From Halomonas rhizosphaerae (GTDB taxonomy: Bacteria; Pseudomonadota; Gammaproteobacteria; Pseudomonadales; Halomonadaceae), in assembly GCF_030010555.1 (NCBI RefSeq), contig NZ_JASCQP010000007.1, positions 1 to 64,000 of the forward strand: a stretch of DNA of 64,000 bases, read 5' to 3'. The notes under the pieces are model-generated. The model did not search any database and was not told the DNA's origin. It saw nothing but the letters and a program-made list of their open reading frames with translations. The translations under genes and the position numbers were made by a program. Below are positions 23,890-33,178 of the stretch, piece by piece. How positions within the stretch are numbered: position 1 is the first letter of the stretch; each line of letters starts with the position of its first letter.

Positions 23890-24855
23890 TCAGCGCCGCT
23901 CGCCGAGACGGCGCTGGATGGCGTCCATCAGCTGGGCGGCGATATCGGTACCGCGCTGGTCGTCGATCTCGCGCACGCAGGTGGGGCTCGTGACGTTGAT
24001 CTCGGTAATGTAGTCGCCGATCACGTCGAGGCCGACGAACATCAACCCCTTTTCGCGGATCGTCGGCTGGACCTGCTCGATCAGCCAGTGGTCGCGGGCG
24101 GTGAGCTCGCGACTGGTCCCCGTGCCGCCGGCGGCCAGATTGCCGCGGGTCTCGCCGGCCATGGGCACGCGGGCCAGGCCGTAGGGGATCGGCTCGCCGT
24201 CCACCAGCAGGATGCGGGTATCGCCCTCGCTGATCTCGGGGATGTAGCGCTGGGCCATGACCTGGCGCCTGCCGCGCTCGCTCAGCATCTCGATGATGGC
24301 GCCCAGGTTGCGGCCCTCGGGGCGGACATGAAAGATCCCGGTGCCGCCCATGCCGTCCAGCGGCTTGAAGATCACGTCGCCGTGCTCGGCGTGGAAGTCG
24401 CGCAGCACGGCCTCGTTGCAGGAGACCAGGGTCGGGGTGCAGCACTGGGGGAACTGCTGGGCGAAGAGCTTCTCGTTGCACTCCAGCAGCGCCTGGGTGG
24501 GGTTGACCACCAGCACGCCCTCGCGCTCGGCGAAGCCCAGCAGGTAGACGGCGTTGAGGAAGTAGCCATCGACGGGCGGGTCCTTGCGCATCAGGATCAC
24601 GTCGAGTTCGGCCAGGGGCCCCACCTCCGGCTCGCCCAGGTCGAACCAGTGCCCGGGGTCGCGGTGCACCTCCAGCGCGCGCATCCGGCCGAAGGCACGT
24701 CCCTCGCGCAGGAAGAGGTCCTCCTGCTCCAGGTAGTGCAGCGACCAGCCGCGGTCCCTGGCGGCCCACAGCATGGCCAGGCTGGTGTCCTTCTTGTAGG
24801 TGAGGTCGGCGATGGGATCCATCACCACGCCGATCTTCAGCGCGCGTTCGTTCAT
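23890..24855 (-). CDS. gshB: Glutathione synthetase
   Basis: A 321-residue ATP-grasp enzyme that adds glycine to gamma-glutamylcysteine. It starts MNERALKIGVVMDPI and has the family segments KDTSLAMLWAA, MRKDPPVDGYF, FKPLDGMGGTGIF (ATP loop) and EINVTSPTCVREI. The upstream open frame lacks homology, so I start at the ATG at 24855. Glutathione is also the cofactor of the maleylacetoacetate isomerase in this window. Confidence 0.96.
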   Translation of the reverse strand: MNERALKIGVVMDPIADLTYKKDTSLAMLWAARDRGWSLHYLEQEDLFLREGRAFGRMRALEVHRDPGHWFDLGEPEVGPLAELDVILMRKDPPVDGYFLNAVYLLGFAEREGVLVVNPTQALLECNEKLFAQQFPQCCTPTLVSCNEAVLRDFHAEHGDVIFKPLDGMGGTGIFHVRPEGRNLGAIIEMLSERGRRQVMAQRYIPEISEGDTRILLVDGEPIPYGLARVPMAGETRGNLAAGGTGTSRELTARDHWLIEQVQPTIREKGLMFVGLDVIGDYITEINVTSPTCVREIDDQRGTDIAAQLMDAIQRRLGERR

Positions 24856-24944
24856 GGGGTCGGGATTCCGGTCCGGGGAGTGGGTCCGGTCAGTATGCCG
24901 CAGGGCCGGCAGGCGCACCAAGTTGCCAGGCCTGCACTAACCGG

Positions 24945-25658
24945 TTACTCCCCGCCCGGCACCAGGCGGATCCCGCCAGGCTCCAGGGTGATCTGCTGGT
25001 GCTTGTAGAGCCGGCCGATGGCCTGCTTGAAGGCGCTCTTGCTCACCCCCAGCCGCGCCTTGATCTCCGCCGGGTCGCTCTTGTCGCCCAGCGGCAGGTA
25101 GCCGCCGCTCTCGCGCAGGGCCTTGAGCACCTGCTCGCCCACCACGTCGAGCCGCGCTTCGCCCGGCGGCAGCAGCGAGAGGTCCAGCCGACCGTCGTCA
25201 CGCAGGCGCTTCACGTAGCCGGTGAGACGCTGGCCGCGGCGCAGCGGGCGGTTGATGTCGTCACGGTAGAGCAGGCCCCAGAAGCGGTGGTTCACCACGG
25301 CCTTGACCCCCAGGTCGGTCGCCTCGGCGATCACCAGTGACACCGCATCACCTGCTTGCAGGCCCACGGCCTCGTCGGCGATGAAGCGCTCGAGCTTCTG
25401 GGAGGCCACCGGCCGGCCCTGCTGGTCTTCGTAGATCATCACCAGCACCCGCTTGCCCACGCTGGGACGGAAGCGCTGCTCGCCATAGGGCAGCAGCAGG
25501 TCGCGGGGGTGGCCCCAGTCGAGGAAGGCCCCGGTGTCGTTGACGGTAACCACCTCGAGGTAGGCCACCTCTCCGACGGCCGCCCTGGGGGCACAATAGT
25601 TGCGCGTGCCGGCGGAGCGAGGCGAGGTGGATGGGCGGCGGTCTCGGGAGTCGGGCAT
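24945..25658 (-). CDS. S1-domain RNA-binding protein, CvfB/YitL-like
   Basis: A 237-residue protein with tandem S1-like OB folds (GEVAYLEVVTVNDTGAFLDWG at about residues 28-48, GDAVSLVIAEATDLGVKAVV and GQRLTGYVKRLRDDGRLDLSL), then a C-terminal winged helix (KARLGVSKSAFKQAIGRLYK). This order matches CvfB-type regulators, whose targets are not well defined outside firmicutes. The ATG at 25658 has GGAG upstream; the longer open frame lies over rsmE and is not coding. It follows rsmE in the same direction. Confidence 0.85.
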   Translation of the reverse strand: MPDSRDRRPSTSPRSAGTRNYCAPRAAVGEVAYLEVVTVNDTGAFLDWGHPRDLLLPYGEQRFRPSVGKRVLVMIYEDQQGRPVASQKLERFIADEAVGLQAGDAVSLVIAEATDLGVKAVVNHRFWGLLYRDDINRPLRRGQRLTGYVKRLRDDGRLDLSLLPPGEARLDVVGEQVLKALRESGGYLPLGDKSDPAEIKARLGVSKSAFKQAIGRLYKHQQITLEPGGIRLVPGGE

Positions 25659-25708
25659 GGGGGAGCTCCGGTGAGGAGAGGCACAAGGCGCCGGGGATGC
25701 GTTGGCGC

Positions 25709-26455
25709 TCACAGGTCGCCGAAGCGGGATTGCAGCAGCGACAGCGCCACCACCGGCGTGGTCTCGGTGCGCAGGATGCGCGGGCCGAGGGAGAGGGGGA
25801 CGAAGCCGCCGGCCAGGGCCGCCTCGACCTCGGCCTCGGACAGTCCACCCTCCGGGCCGATCAGCAGGGCGGCGCTGGCAGGCGCTTCCCGTTGTTCCAG
25901 GGCCCCGGTGGTGCCGGGATGCAGCACCAGGCGCAGCGCTTCGTCGCGGCCGGCCAGCCAGTCGGCCAGGCCGGCGGGGGGGTGCACGGGCGGCAGGGTC
26001 GCGCGACCGCACTGCTCGCAGGCGCTGGCCGCCACGGCCTGCCAGTGGGCGAGCTTCTTCGCCTCGCGCTCGCCCCGGAGGCGCACGTCGCCATGCTCGG
26101 TGTAGAGCGGGGTGATCGCGGCGACGCCGAGCTCCACCGCCTTCTGGATGGCGTAGTCCATGCGATCGCCCTTGGAGATCGCCTGCCCCAGGTGCACCGC
26201 GAGCGGCGACTCGCCGGTGCCCGGGGCCACGGCCTCGATGCGCACCACCACCCGCTTGCGGGAGGCCTCGACGATCACCGCCCTGGCCTCCCGGCCGGCG
26301 CCGTCGAAGAGCCGCAGAGGCGCGCCCTCGGTAAGGCGCAGCACTCGTGCCACGTGGCGGGCCGGTCCCTCGGGCAGAACCACGTCGCCGCCGACCACAA
26401 GGTCGGCGGCAACGTGGATGCGCGGGGCCTTCACTCGCGGGGCATTCACTGACAC
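25709..26455 (-). CDS. rsmE: 16S rRNA (uracil-1498-N3) methyltransferase
   Basis: A 248-residue SPOUT-class methyltransferase modifying 16S rRNA U1498. It has an N-terminal PUA-like RNA-binding part (HVARVLRLTEGAPLRLFDGAG) and the C-terminal knot with IGPEGGLSEAEV and LGPRILRTETTP, which bind S-adenosylmethionine. Length matches E. coli RsmE. It starts 13 bp after secB in the same direction. Confidence 0.96.
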   Translation of the reverse strand: MSVNAPRVKAPRIHVAADLVVGGDVVLPEGPARHVARVLRLTEGAPLRLFDGAGREARAVIVEASRKRVVVRIEAVAPGTGESPLAVHLGQAISKGDRMDYAIQKAVELGVAAITPLYTEHGDVRLRGEREAKKLAHWQAVAASACEQCGRATLPPVHPPAGLADWLAGRDEALRLVLHPGTTGALEQREAPASAALLIGPEGGLSEAEVEAALAGGFVPLSLGPRILRTETTPVVALSLLQSRFGDL

Positions 26456-26468
26456 GGGCCGGTCACGC

Positions 26469-26993
26469 TTACTGGGTCGCCTGCTCGCCCGACGGCTGGG
26501 CCTGTTCGGCCTGACGCTTCTTCTTCTGGGCGTAGATCGCCTCGAAGTTGACCGGCGCCAGCATCAGCGGCGGGAAGCCGCCCCGATTGACCAGATTGTC
26601 GATGCACTCCCGGGCATAGGGGAAGAGCATGTTGGGACAGAAGGCGCCCAGGGTGTGGTCGAGCTGCTGCCCCTCGATGCCGCTGATACGGAACAGGCCG
26701 GCCTGCTCGATCTCGGCCAGGAAGGAGGTGGTGCCTTCCTCGCTGTGGGTGACCTGGGCGGTGACCTTGATGACCACCTCGTACAGGCCTTCCCCGACCT
26801 GGCGGCTGGTGGTGTTCAGGTCCAGACCGACCTTGGGCTTGAACGGCTGCTGGAAGACCGTCGGCGAGTTGGGGGCCTCGAAGGAGATGTCCTTGACGTA
26901 GATGCGCTGCAGGGCGAACTGCAGTTGGGGCTTGTCCTGCTGGCCGGCCGCCTGGCCATTGGGGCCGGCGTTCTGGTTGTTCTCTTCCGCCAT
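26469..26993 (-). CDS. secB: Protein-export chaperone SecB
   Basis: A 174-residue tetrameric chaperone that keeps preproteins unfolded and delivers them to SecA. Landmarks are FALQRIYVKDISFEAPNSP, HTLGAFCPNMLFPYARE and GGFPPLMLAPVNFEAIYAQ. The N-terminal tail is Asn/Gln-rich and the C-terminal tail is Gln-rich, both presumably flexible. The ATG at 26993 is set by homology; upstream codons in frame are non-coding. Confidence 0.97.
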   Translation of the reverse strand: MAEENNQNAGPNGQAAGQQDKPQLQFALQRIYVKDISFEAPNSPTVFQQPFKPKVGLDLNTTSRQVGEGLYEVVIKVTAQVTHSEEGTTSFLAEIEQAGLFRISGIEGQQLDHTLGAFCPNMLFPYARECIDNLVNRGGFPPLMLAPVNFEAIYAQKKKRQAEQAQPSGEQATQ

Positions 26994-27052
26994 GGGAAAG
27001 GTCCTTTGATTCGGTGAATGCGTGTCGATGATGCGTCGCGGCCTGATGGGCG

Positions 27053-27475
27053 CTATTTCTTGACGACCGGCAGGCCATCGGCCTGCCACTGGGCCATGCC
27101 GCCCTTGAGCTTGAGCACCCGCTCGAAGCCTGCCTTGGTCAGCTTGGCCTGGGCGACGCCGGCGCTCTGGCCATGCTTGCAGGCCACGATGATCGGCTTG
27201 CCCTTGAACTTCTCGAGTTCACGCATGCGCTCATCGAGCTTGCTCTGGGGGATGTTGCGCGCGCCGGCGATGTGGCCCGCCTTGAACTCGCCGGCCTCGC
27301 GAAGGTCGAGCACCACGGCGTCCTCGCGATTGACCAGCTGGGTCGCCTCGCCGGAGGTCACGCCACCGCTGCTGCTGTTGCGGACCTCGTAGGCGATCCA
27401 GGCGGTCAACACCAGCAGGAAGGCCCCCACCAGCAGAGGGTGATTCTGCACGAATTCGAACAGCTGATCGATCAT
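27053..27475 (-). CDS. Membrane-anchored rhodanese-like protein, YibN-type
   Basis: A 140-residue protein with one N-terminal membrane helix (about residues 12-30) and a rhodanese domain with active-site loop CKHGQSAG (Cys about 103). A role in sulfur-carrier chemistry or membrane protein biogenesis is possible. In many gammaproteobacteria yibN-grxC-secB are neighbours; here the glutaredoxin gene is missing and secB follows directly. The ATG at 27475 is chosen because the open frame upstream is non-homologous. Confidence 0.85.
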   Translation of the reverse strand: MIDQLFEFVQNHPLLVGAFLLVLTAWIAYEVRNSSSGGVTSGEATQLVNREDAVVLDLREAGEFKAGHIAGARNIPQSKLDERMRELEKFKGKPIIVACKHGQSAGVAQAKLTKAGFERVLKLKGGMAQWQADGLPVVKK

Positions 27476-27686
27476 GGGTTCGGCTAACTCTTGTCTCGGA
27501 TGCACGGTGAACGGGGCCGGCTCGTCGCGGCGGCGCCCAGTATACACAAAGCCACGGCAGGCCGGGGGCCGCTCAAATGACGTCTGGCGGTGCCCTGCGA
27601 TATGATGCCGCAAGCAGATGCAAGTCGCGACCCCGGTGACCGCCCGCGCGCCTGCCGGGGCTGACAAGGACAAAGAGGCCCTCCCC

Positions 27687-29261
27687 ATGACCGAACCCCG
27701 CACCCCTACCCCGCGTCCGGTGGCGCTGATCATCCTCGACGGCTATGGCTACAACGAGGAAGCCAGGGACAACGCCGTGCTCGCCGCCCGCACCCCGGTG
27801 ATGGATCGCCTGTGGCAGGAGCAGCCGCACACCCTGATCCATACCGACGGCCGCCACGTTGGCCTGCCGGATGGCCAGATGGGCAACTCCGAGGTCGGCC
27901 ACATGAACCTGGGCGCCGGGCGCATCGTCTACCAGGACTTCACGCGCATCACCAAGGCCGTCGAGGACGGCGACCTGGACACCATCGAGGTGCTGACGGC
28001 GCCGATCGATGCCGCCGTGGCTGAGGGCAAGGCGGTGCACCTGCTGGGCCTGCTCTCGCCAGGCGGCGTGCACAGCCACGAGGACCACTTCCTGGCGATG
28101 GCCGAGCTGGCCGCCCGCCGCGGCGCGCGGCGGATCTACGTCCACGCCTTCCTCGACGGCCGCGACATGCCGCCCAAGAGCGCCATGGCGTCGCTGGAAC
28201 GCACCAACGCGCGCCTCGCCGAGCTGGTGGGCCCCGAGAACGGCTTCGTGGCCTCGATCATCGGCCGCTACTACGCCATGGACCGGGACAACCGCTGGGA
28301 TCGCGTGGAGAAGGCCTACCGCCTGATCACCGAGGGCGAGGGCGAGTTCGAGGCGATCGGGGCCGAGGAGGGGCTGCGCCGGGCCTACGAGCGCGACGAG
28401 ACCGACGAGTTCGTCACCGCCACCAGCATCCGCCCGAGCGGCGCGCCGGTGGCCCTGGCCGAGGGCGATGCCGCCATCTTCATGAACTTCCGTGCCGACC
28501 GCGCCCGGGAGCTGACCCGCGCCTTCGTCGAGGCGGGCTTCAGCGGCTTCGAGCGCCGCGTGCGACCCAGGCTCGCCGCCGACGGCCTGGTGATGCTGAC
28601 CCAGTATGCTGCCGATATCCCTGCGCCGGCGGCCTTTCCGCCGGCGGAACTCGTCAACACCCTGGGCGAGGTGATGGAGAAGCGCGACCTCACCCAACTG
28701 CGCATCGCCGAGACCGAGAAGTATGCCCACGTCACCTTCTTCTTCTCCGGCGGCCGCGAGGAGGAGTACCGGGGCGAGACCCGGGTGCTGATACCCTCCC
28801 CCCAGGAGGTGAAGACCTACGACGAGAAGCCCGAGATGAGCGCCGCGGAAGTCACCGACCGGCTGGTGGAGGCGATCGATGCCGGCACGTTCGACCTGAT
28901 CGTCTGCAACTACGCCAACGGTGACATGGTCGGTCACACCGGCGACTTCGACGCCGCCGTCCGGGCCATCGAGGCGGTGGACGCCTGCGTCGGCCGGGTG
29001 GTGGAGGCGATCCGGCGCGCCTGCGGCGCCTGCCTGGTCACCGCCGACCACGGCAACGCCGAGCAGATGGTCCACCCCGAGACCGGAGCGCCCCAAACCG
29101 CCCACACCACCTTCGAGGTGCCGCTGATCTATGTCGGCGAGCGTCCGGTGCGGCTCGCGGACGACGGCAGCCTGTGCGACATCGCCCCGACCCTGCTGAC
29201 GATGATGGACCAGCCGATCCCCGAGGAGATGACCGGCCGGGTGCTGATCGAGCGCGACTGA
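27687..29261 (+). CDS. gpmI: 2,3-bisphosphoglycerate-independent phosphoglycerate mutase
   Basis: A 524-residue manganese-dependent enzyme that interconverts 3- and 2-phosphoglycerate. The metal-binding [11 protein letters not shown] lies near the N-terminus, and the catalytic Ser in [15 protein letters not shown]. The second metal cluster includes [13 protein letters not shown] and [10 protein letters not shown]. Length is normal. The ATG at 27687 is chosen by homology. It heads gpmI-envC-ctpA, a common gammaproteobacterial run. Confidence 0.97.
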   Translation: MTEPRTPTPRPVALIILDGYGYNEEARDNAVLAARTPVMDRLWQEQPHTLIHTDGRHVGLPDGQMGNSEVGHMNLGAGRIVYQDFTRITKAVEDGDLDTIEVLTAPIDAAVAEGKAVHLLGLLSPGGVHSHEDHFLAMAELAARRGARRIYVHAFLDGRDMPPKSAMASLERTNARLAELVGPENGFVASIIGRYYAMDRDNRWDRVEKAYRLITEGEGEFEAIGAEEGLRRAYERDETDEFVTATSIRPSGAPVALAEGDAAIFMNFRADRARELTRAFVEAGFSGFERRVRPRLAADGLVMLTQYAADIPAPAAFPPAELVNTLGEVMEKRDLTQLRIAETEKYAHVTFFFSGGREEEYRGETRVLIPSPQEVKTYDEKPEMSAAEVTDRLVEAIDAGTFDLIVCNYANGDMVGHTGDFDAAVRAIEAVDACVGRVVEAIRRACGACLVTADHGNAEQMVHPETGAPQTAHTTFEVPLIYVGERPVRLADDGSLCDIAPTLLTMMDQPIPEEMTGRVLIERD

Positions 29262-29282
29262 GCCGGGCGGGGAGGCCAGGGG

Positions 29283-30440
29283 ATGGCGAGAGGCGTCACA
29301 ACGCTCGGCGCATGGCTGCCGGGACTGGCGATGGTGCTGGGCCTGGCGTCGCCGCTTGCCGCCCAGCCCTCCGAACGTGAGGCACAGGCGCGCCTCGATG
29401 CCCTTGGCGAGGAGCTCAGGGAGGCCTCCGCGCAGCTCTCCACCACCCGGGAGGCCCGGGACGAGGCCAGCGAGGCCCTGCGCGAGGTGGAGACCGCCCT
29501 CGCCGAGACCCACCGCCACCTCGATGACCTGCAGGCCGAGCGACGCGCGCTCGGCGACGAGATCGCCTCCCTCGAGGCGCGACGCGAGCAGCTGGCCGCC
29601 GAGCGCGCCCAGCAAGTCGAGGCCCTGTCGGCCCAGCTCGATGCCCTCTATCGCCTCGGCCGCACCCCCCAGCTCAAGCTGCTGCTCAACCAGGACGACC
29701 CGGCGCGACTCGACCGCCTTCAGCACTATCTCAACCGCCTGGCCCGGGCACGCAACGAGCGCCTCGACGAGCTGGAAAGGCTCGATGCCGAACTGGCAGA
29801 CAATCGCCGGGCACTGGATGAGCGTGGCGAGCGCCTCGAGGCCGTCGCCACGGAGCTTGCCGCACGCAGCGCCACCCTGGCCGAGCAGATGTCGGAACGT
29901 GCTGCCCTGGTGGCCAGGCTAGACGAGCGCTTCGCCAGCGAACAGGCACGCCTGGCGACGCTCGCCCAGGACCGGGCCCATGCCGAGCGCACCCTGCGCG
30001 AGGTGCAGGAGCAGCTGGCGCGCCTGGAGCGGCCACCGCCCTCCACGGCCATCGAACAGACCCGGGGCGAGCTGCCATGGCCGGTGCAGGGCAGCATCGC
30101 CTCGGCCTTTCATGAGGGGGAGGGCGTCCACCTCAACGGCCTGTTGATCCAGGCTGCCGCGGGCACCCCGGTCAAAGCCGTGCATGCGGGGCGAGTGGTG
30201 TTCGCCGACTGGATGCGCGGCTTCGGCAACCTGCTGATCGTCGATCACGGCGACCAGGTAATGACCCTGCATGCCCACCTGCAGCACTTCGAGGTACCGG
30301 TGGGGGCAGCCGTCACCCGTGGCGACTCCCTGGGCGCGGTGGGCGACAGCGGCGGTCAACAGCGGCCGGGGCTCTACTTCGAGGTACGCCGCAACGGCGA
30401 CCCCATCGACCCGCGGCGCTGGATCGCCCGCCAGCCGTGA
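29283..30440 (+). CDS. envC: Murein hydrolase activator EnvC
   Basis: A 385-residue periplasmic protein that activates septal amidases during division. It has an N-terminal signal peptide (ends at about AAQ, residue 28), a long coiled coil (about 30-240) and a LytM/M23 domain. The LytM domain is catalytically dead, as in E. coli EnvC: the zinc ligands of active M23 are replaced in HLNGLLIQA, and LYFEVR has Tyr where active enzymes have His. The ATG is 21 bp after the gpmI stop. Confidence 0.93.
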   Translation: MARGVTTLGAWLPGLAMVLGLASPLAAQPSEREAQARLDALGEELREASAQLSTTREARDEASEALREVETALAETHRHLDDLQAERRALGDEIASLEARREQLAAERAQQVEALSAQLDALYRLGRTPQLKLLLNQDDPARLDRLQHYLNRLARARNERLDELERLDAELADNRRALDERGERLEAVATELAARSATLAEQMSERAALVARLDERFASEQARLATLAQDRAHAERTLREVQEQLARLERPPPSTAIEQTRGELPWPVQGSIASAFHEGEGVHLNGLLIQAAAGTPVKAVHAGRVVFADWMRGFGNLLIVDHGDQVMTLHAHLQHFEVPVGAAVTRGDSLGAVGDSGGQQRPGLYFEVRRNGDPIDPRRWIARQP

Positions 30441-30512
30441 GCCCCGGCTATTCCATAGACGCCCGGCCACGGGCTATGCTGGGCTGCCACCTCCGGAACC
30501 GCGAGAATCTGC

Positions 30513-31817
30513 ATGTCCCTACGTCCCGCCGCTCTGCCCACCGTGACGCGCCGCCTGGTGTCGGCACTGCTGTCGGCCGCCCTGCTGGCGCTCGCTCCCC
30601 TGCCTGCCACCGCACAGGGCCAGAGCCCGGAGGATGACCTGCCGGTCGCCGAGATCCAGGCCTTCGCCGAGGTGTTCGAGCGCATCAAGCGCGCCTACGT
30701 CGAGGAGGTCGAGGATGCCGACCTGCTGCGCAACGCCATGCGCGGCATGCTCAGCGAGCTCGATCCCCACTCCGCCTACCTGGACAGCGAGGAGTTCGAG
30801 AGCCTGCGCGAGTCCACCCAGGGAGAGTTCGGCGGCGTGGGCATCGAGGTGGGCCTGGAGGATGGCCAGCTGACGGTGATCACCCCCATCGACGACACGC
30901 CGGCCTCACGAGCCGGCCTGCAGTCCCGGGACAAGATCCTGCGCATCGACGATACGCCCACCGACCGGCTCTCGCTGCAGGAGGCGGTCAACCTGATGCG
31001 CGGCGACCCCGGCACCGAGATCCGGCTGACCATCCTGCGCCAGGGCGAGAGCGCCCCCCAGGAGGTCACCCTGACCCGCGAGGTCATCCGCACCGAGAGC
31101 GTCAAGAGCGAGCTTCTTGAGGAGGGCTACGGCTACCTGCGGGTCAGCCAGTTCCAGACCCGCACCGGCGAGCAGGTCGGCAGCACCATCCGTCGCCTGG
31201 AACGCGACGGGCCGCTCAAGGGCCTGGTGCTCGACCTGCGCAACAACCCCGGCGGGGTGCTGCAGGCCGCGGTGGACGTGGCCGACGCCTTCCTCGACGA
31301 GGGACTGATCGTCTACACCGAGGGGCGCCTGCCGGACAGCGAGATGCGCTTCTCGGCCGGTCGCGAGACGGCGGCGGCCGACGTGCCGCTGGTGGTGCTG
31401 ATCAATGGCGGCAGCGCCTCGGCGGCGGAGATCGTCGCCGGCGCCCTGCAGGACCAGCGCCGCGGCGTGGTGATGGGTACCGAGAGCTTCGGCAAGGGCT
31501 CGGTGCAACAGATCATGCCGCTGGGCAACGGCGAGGGGCTTAAGCTGACCACGGCGCTCTACTTCACCCCCGACGGCCGCTCGATCCAGGCCCAGGGCAT
31601 CGAGCCCGACGTGGAGGTGATCCGTGGCCGCCTGGAGGTGGCCGAGGGCAGTGGCCTGAACGTGCGCGAATCGGACCTGGAGGGCCACCTGCGCTCCCAG
31701 GACGAGCAGCGCACCCGCAGCGAGATGAGCGAGCGCTTGCGCGAGGACTACCAGCTCGGCGAGGCCCTCAACCTGCTCAAGGCCCTCGACGTGCTCAGCC
31801 AGCGTCGCGGCGGCTGA
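30513..31817 (+). CDS. ctpA: Carboxyl-terminal processing protease, S41 family
   Basis: A 434-residue periplasmic serine protease with a signal peptide, an N-terminal helical region (MLSELDPHSAYLD), a PDZ domain (about residues 95-175, FGGVGIEVGLEDG) and the S41 core. The catalytic Ser is in NGGSASAAEIVAGALQD and the Lys in GTESFGKGSVQ. It lies 73 bp after envC in the same direction. Its last 23 bp overlap the convergent ubiI-like gene. Confidence 0.94.
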   Translation: MSLRPAALPTVTRRLVSALLSAALLALAPLPATAQGQSPEDDLPVAEIQAFAEVFERIKRAYVEEVEDADLLRNAMRGMLSELDPHSAYLDSEEFESLRESTQGEFGGVGIEVGLEDGQLTVITPIDDTPASRAGLQSRDKILRIDDTPTDRLSLQEAVNLMRGDPGTEIRLTILRQGESAPQEVTLTREVIRTESVKSELLEEGYGYLRVSQFQTRTGEQVGSTIRRLERDGPLKGLVLDLRNNPGGVLQAAVDVADAFLDEGLIVYTEGRLPDSEMRFSAGRETAAADVPLVVLINGGSASAAEIVAGALQDQRRGVVMGTESFGKGSVQQIMPLGNGEGLKLTTALYFTPDGRSIQAQGIEPDVEVIRGRLEVAEGSGLNVRESDLEGHLRSQDEQRTRSEMSERLREDYQLGEALNLLKALDVLSQRRGG

Positions 31818-33066
31818 GGGCGCGACAGGCGCGAGGCAGGCGCCCGCGATGCCCCGTCGCCTGCTGCATCAGCAGCCGCTTGAGCGGCCCGAACCGGTCG
31901 ACGCCGGAGAGCCCCAGGTTACGCGCCAGGGTGAGCGCCGGGTGGCGCGCCCCGAACAGCAGCCGGAAGCCGTCCATCAGCGCCAGCATGGCGGCATTGT
32001 CGCCACGCCGGCGCCGGGCGTAGCGCCCCAGCAGCACGGCATCGCCTGGTGACAGCCCCCGTCGCCGGCCCGTGACCAGTTCCTCGGCGAGCACCGCCGC
32101 ATCCATCAGCCCCAGGTTCACCCCCTGGCCTGCCAGCGGATGGATGCTGTGCGCCGCATCCCCCACCAGGGCGAAGCCCGGCAGCACGTAGCGCTCGGCA
32201 TGTCGCTGGGTGAGCGGCACCGCCAGCGACCGGTCGGTCACCGTCACCTCGCCCAACCGGTGCTCGATGGCGACCGCCATCTCGACGCCCAGCGCCTCCC
32301 GGGACAGGGCCAGCAGACGCTCGGCCTCCTGCGGGCTGGTGGACCAGACGATGGAGCAGTGATGGTCGCCGCCCTCTATGTGCAGCGGCAGGAAGGCCAG
32401 TGGCCCCGTCGGGAGAAAGACCTGGCGCGCCACGCCGCCATGGGCGAGGCGCGTACGCACCGTGGTGACCACCGCCACCTGGCCGGTGTCGCGGGAGCAG
32501 ACGCCGATGCCGGCCATCGCCCGCAGCGGTGACCGGGCCCCGTCGGCGGCCACCACCAGGGAGGCCGTCAGCCGGCGGCCATCCTCCAGCAGCACCGTCC
32601 GCCCGGCGTCGTCAGCCTCGAGACCGGCCACGCGAGCGCCGAAGCGCGCCTGGACGCTCGGCAACTCGGCCAGGCACGCCTCGAGCGCCGCCAGGGTGAC
32701 GTCGTTCTCGACGATATGCCCCAGCACCGGCACCCCGGCCTGGGACGCGGAGAAGTTCACCTCGCCGCTGCCCTCGCCGTCCCAGACCTGCATGAAGCGA
32801 TAGGGACTCACCCGGCGCGAGGCCATCCACGCCCAGGCACCCAGTCCCCTCAGCAGCTGTTGCGATACCGGCGTCAGGGCACTGACCCGCATGGAGGGCG
32901 GCCCCTTGCCCACGGCGTCGCGGTCGAGCGGCGCCTCGCGGGCATCCAGCAACGCCACCTCAAGCCCGGCCCGGCCCAGCAGGCAGGCCAGGGCCGTGCC
33001 CACCATGCCGCCGCCGACGATGATTACCTCGAACGGCGCCGAGGCGCGTCCCTGTCCTGTGCTCAT
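31795..33066 (-). CDS. ubiI: FAD-dependent ubiquinone-biosynthesis hydroxylase (UbiI/VisC family)
   Basis: A 423-residue flavoprotein that hydroxylates the ring of a ubiquinone precursor. The N-terminal VIIVGGGMVGTALACLLGRAG binds FAD, the DG motif is AADGARSPLR, and the GD motif is LVGDAAHSIHPLAGQGVNLG, characteristic of UbiH/UbiI/UbiF enzymes. It lies behind ubiH and pepP in the order known for many gammaproteobacteria. I cannot separate UbiI from UbiF without alignment. Confidence 0.88.
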   Translation of the reverse strand: MSTGQGRASAPFEVIIVGGGMVGTALACLLGRAGLEVALLDAREAPLDRDAVGKGPPSMRVSALTPVSQQLLRGLGAWAWMASRRVSPYRFMQVWDGEGSGEVNFSASQAGVPVLGHIVENDVTLAALEACLAELPSVQARFGARVAGLEADDAGRTVLLEDGRRLTASLVVAADGARSPLRAMAGIGVCSRDTGQVAVVTTVRTRLAHGGVARQVFLPTGPLAFLPLHIEGGDHHCSIVWSTSPQEAERLLALSREALGVEMAVAIEHRLGEVTVTDRSLAVPLTQRHAERYVLPGFALVGDAAHSIHPLAGQGVNLGLMDAAVLAEELVTGRRRGLSPGDAVLLGRYARRRRGDNAAMLALMDGFRLLFGARHPALTLARNLGLSGVDRFGPLKRLLMQQATGHRGRLPRACRALSRRDAG

Positions 33067-33178
33067 GAACTCTGCTCCTCGTGACGGCCCCGATGACCAT
33101 GCTGCCTGTTCAGCGTGTCGATACCCAACCTTCGCGCTCCTGCCATCCAGCCCTTGTCGTTTCCTGTCGCAACAGCCT

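Noticed and set aside
23329-25008. Long open frame antisense to tonB and gshB
   Set aside because: The Ser/Gly-rich start mirrors the Pro/Ala-rich TonB spacer and the rest mirrors gshB; no ribosome site and no known motif.
29283-30440. EnvC-like protein as an active M23 endopeptidase
   Set aside because: Zinc-ligand positions of the LytM domain are replaced, as in activator-type EnvC proteins.
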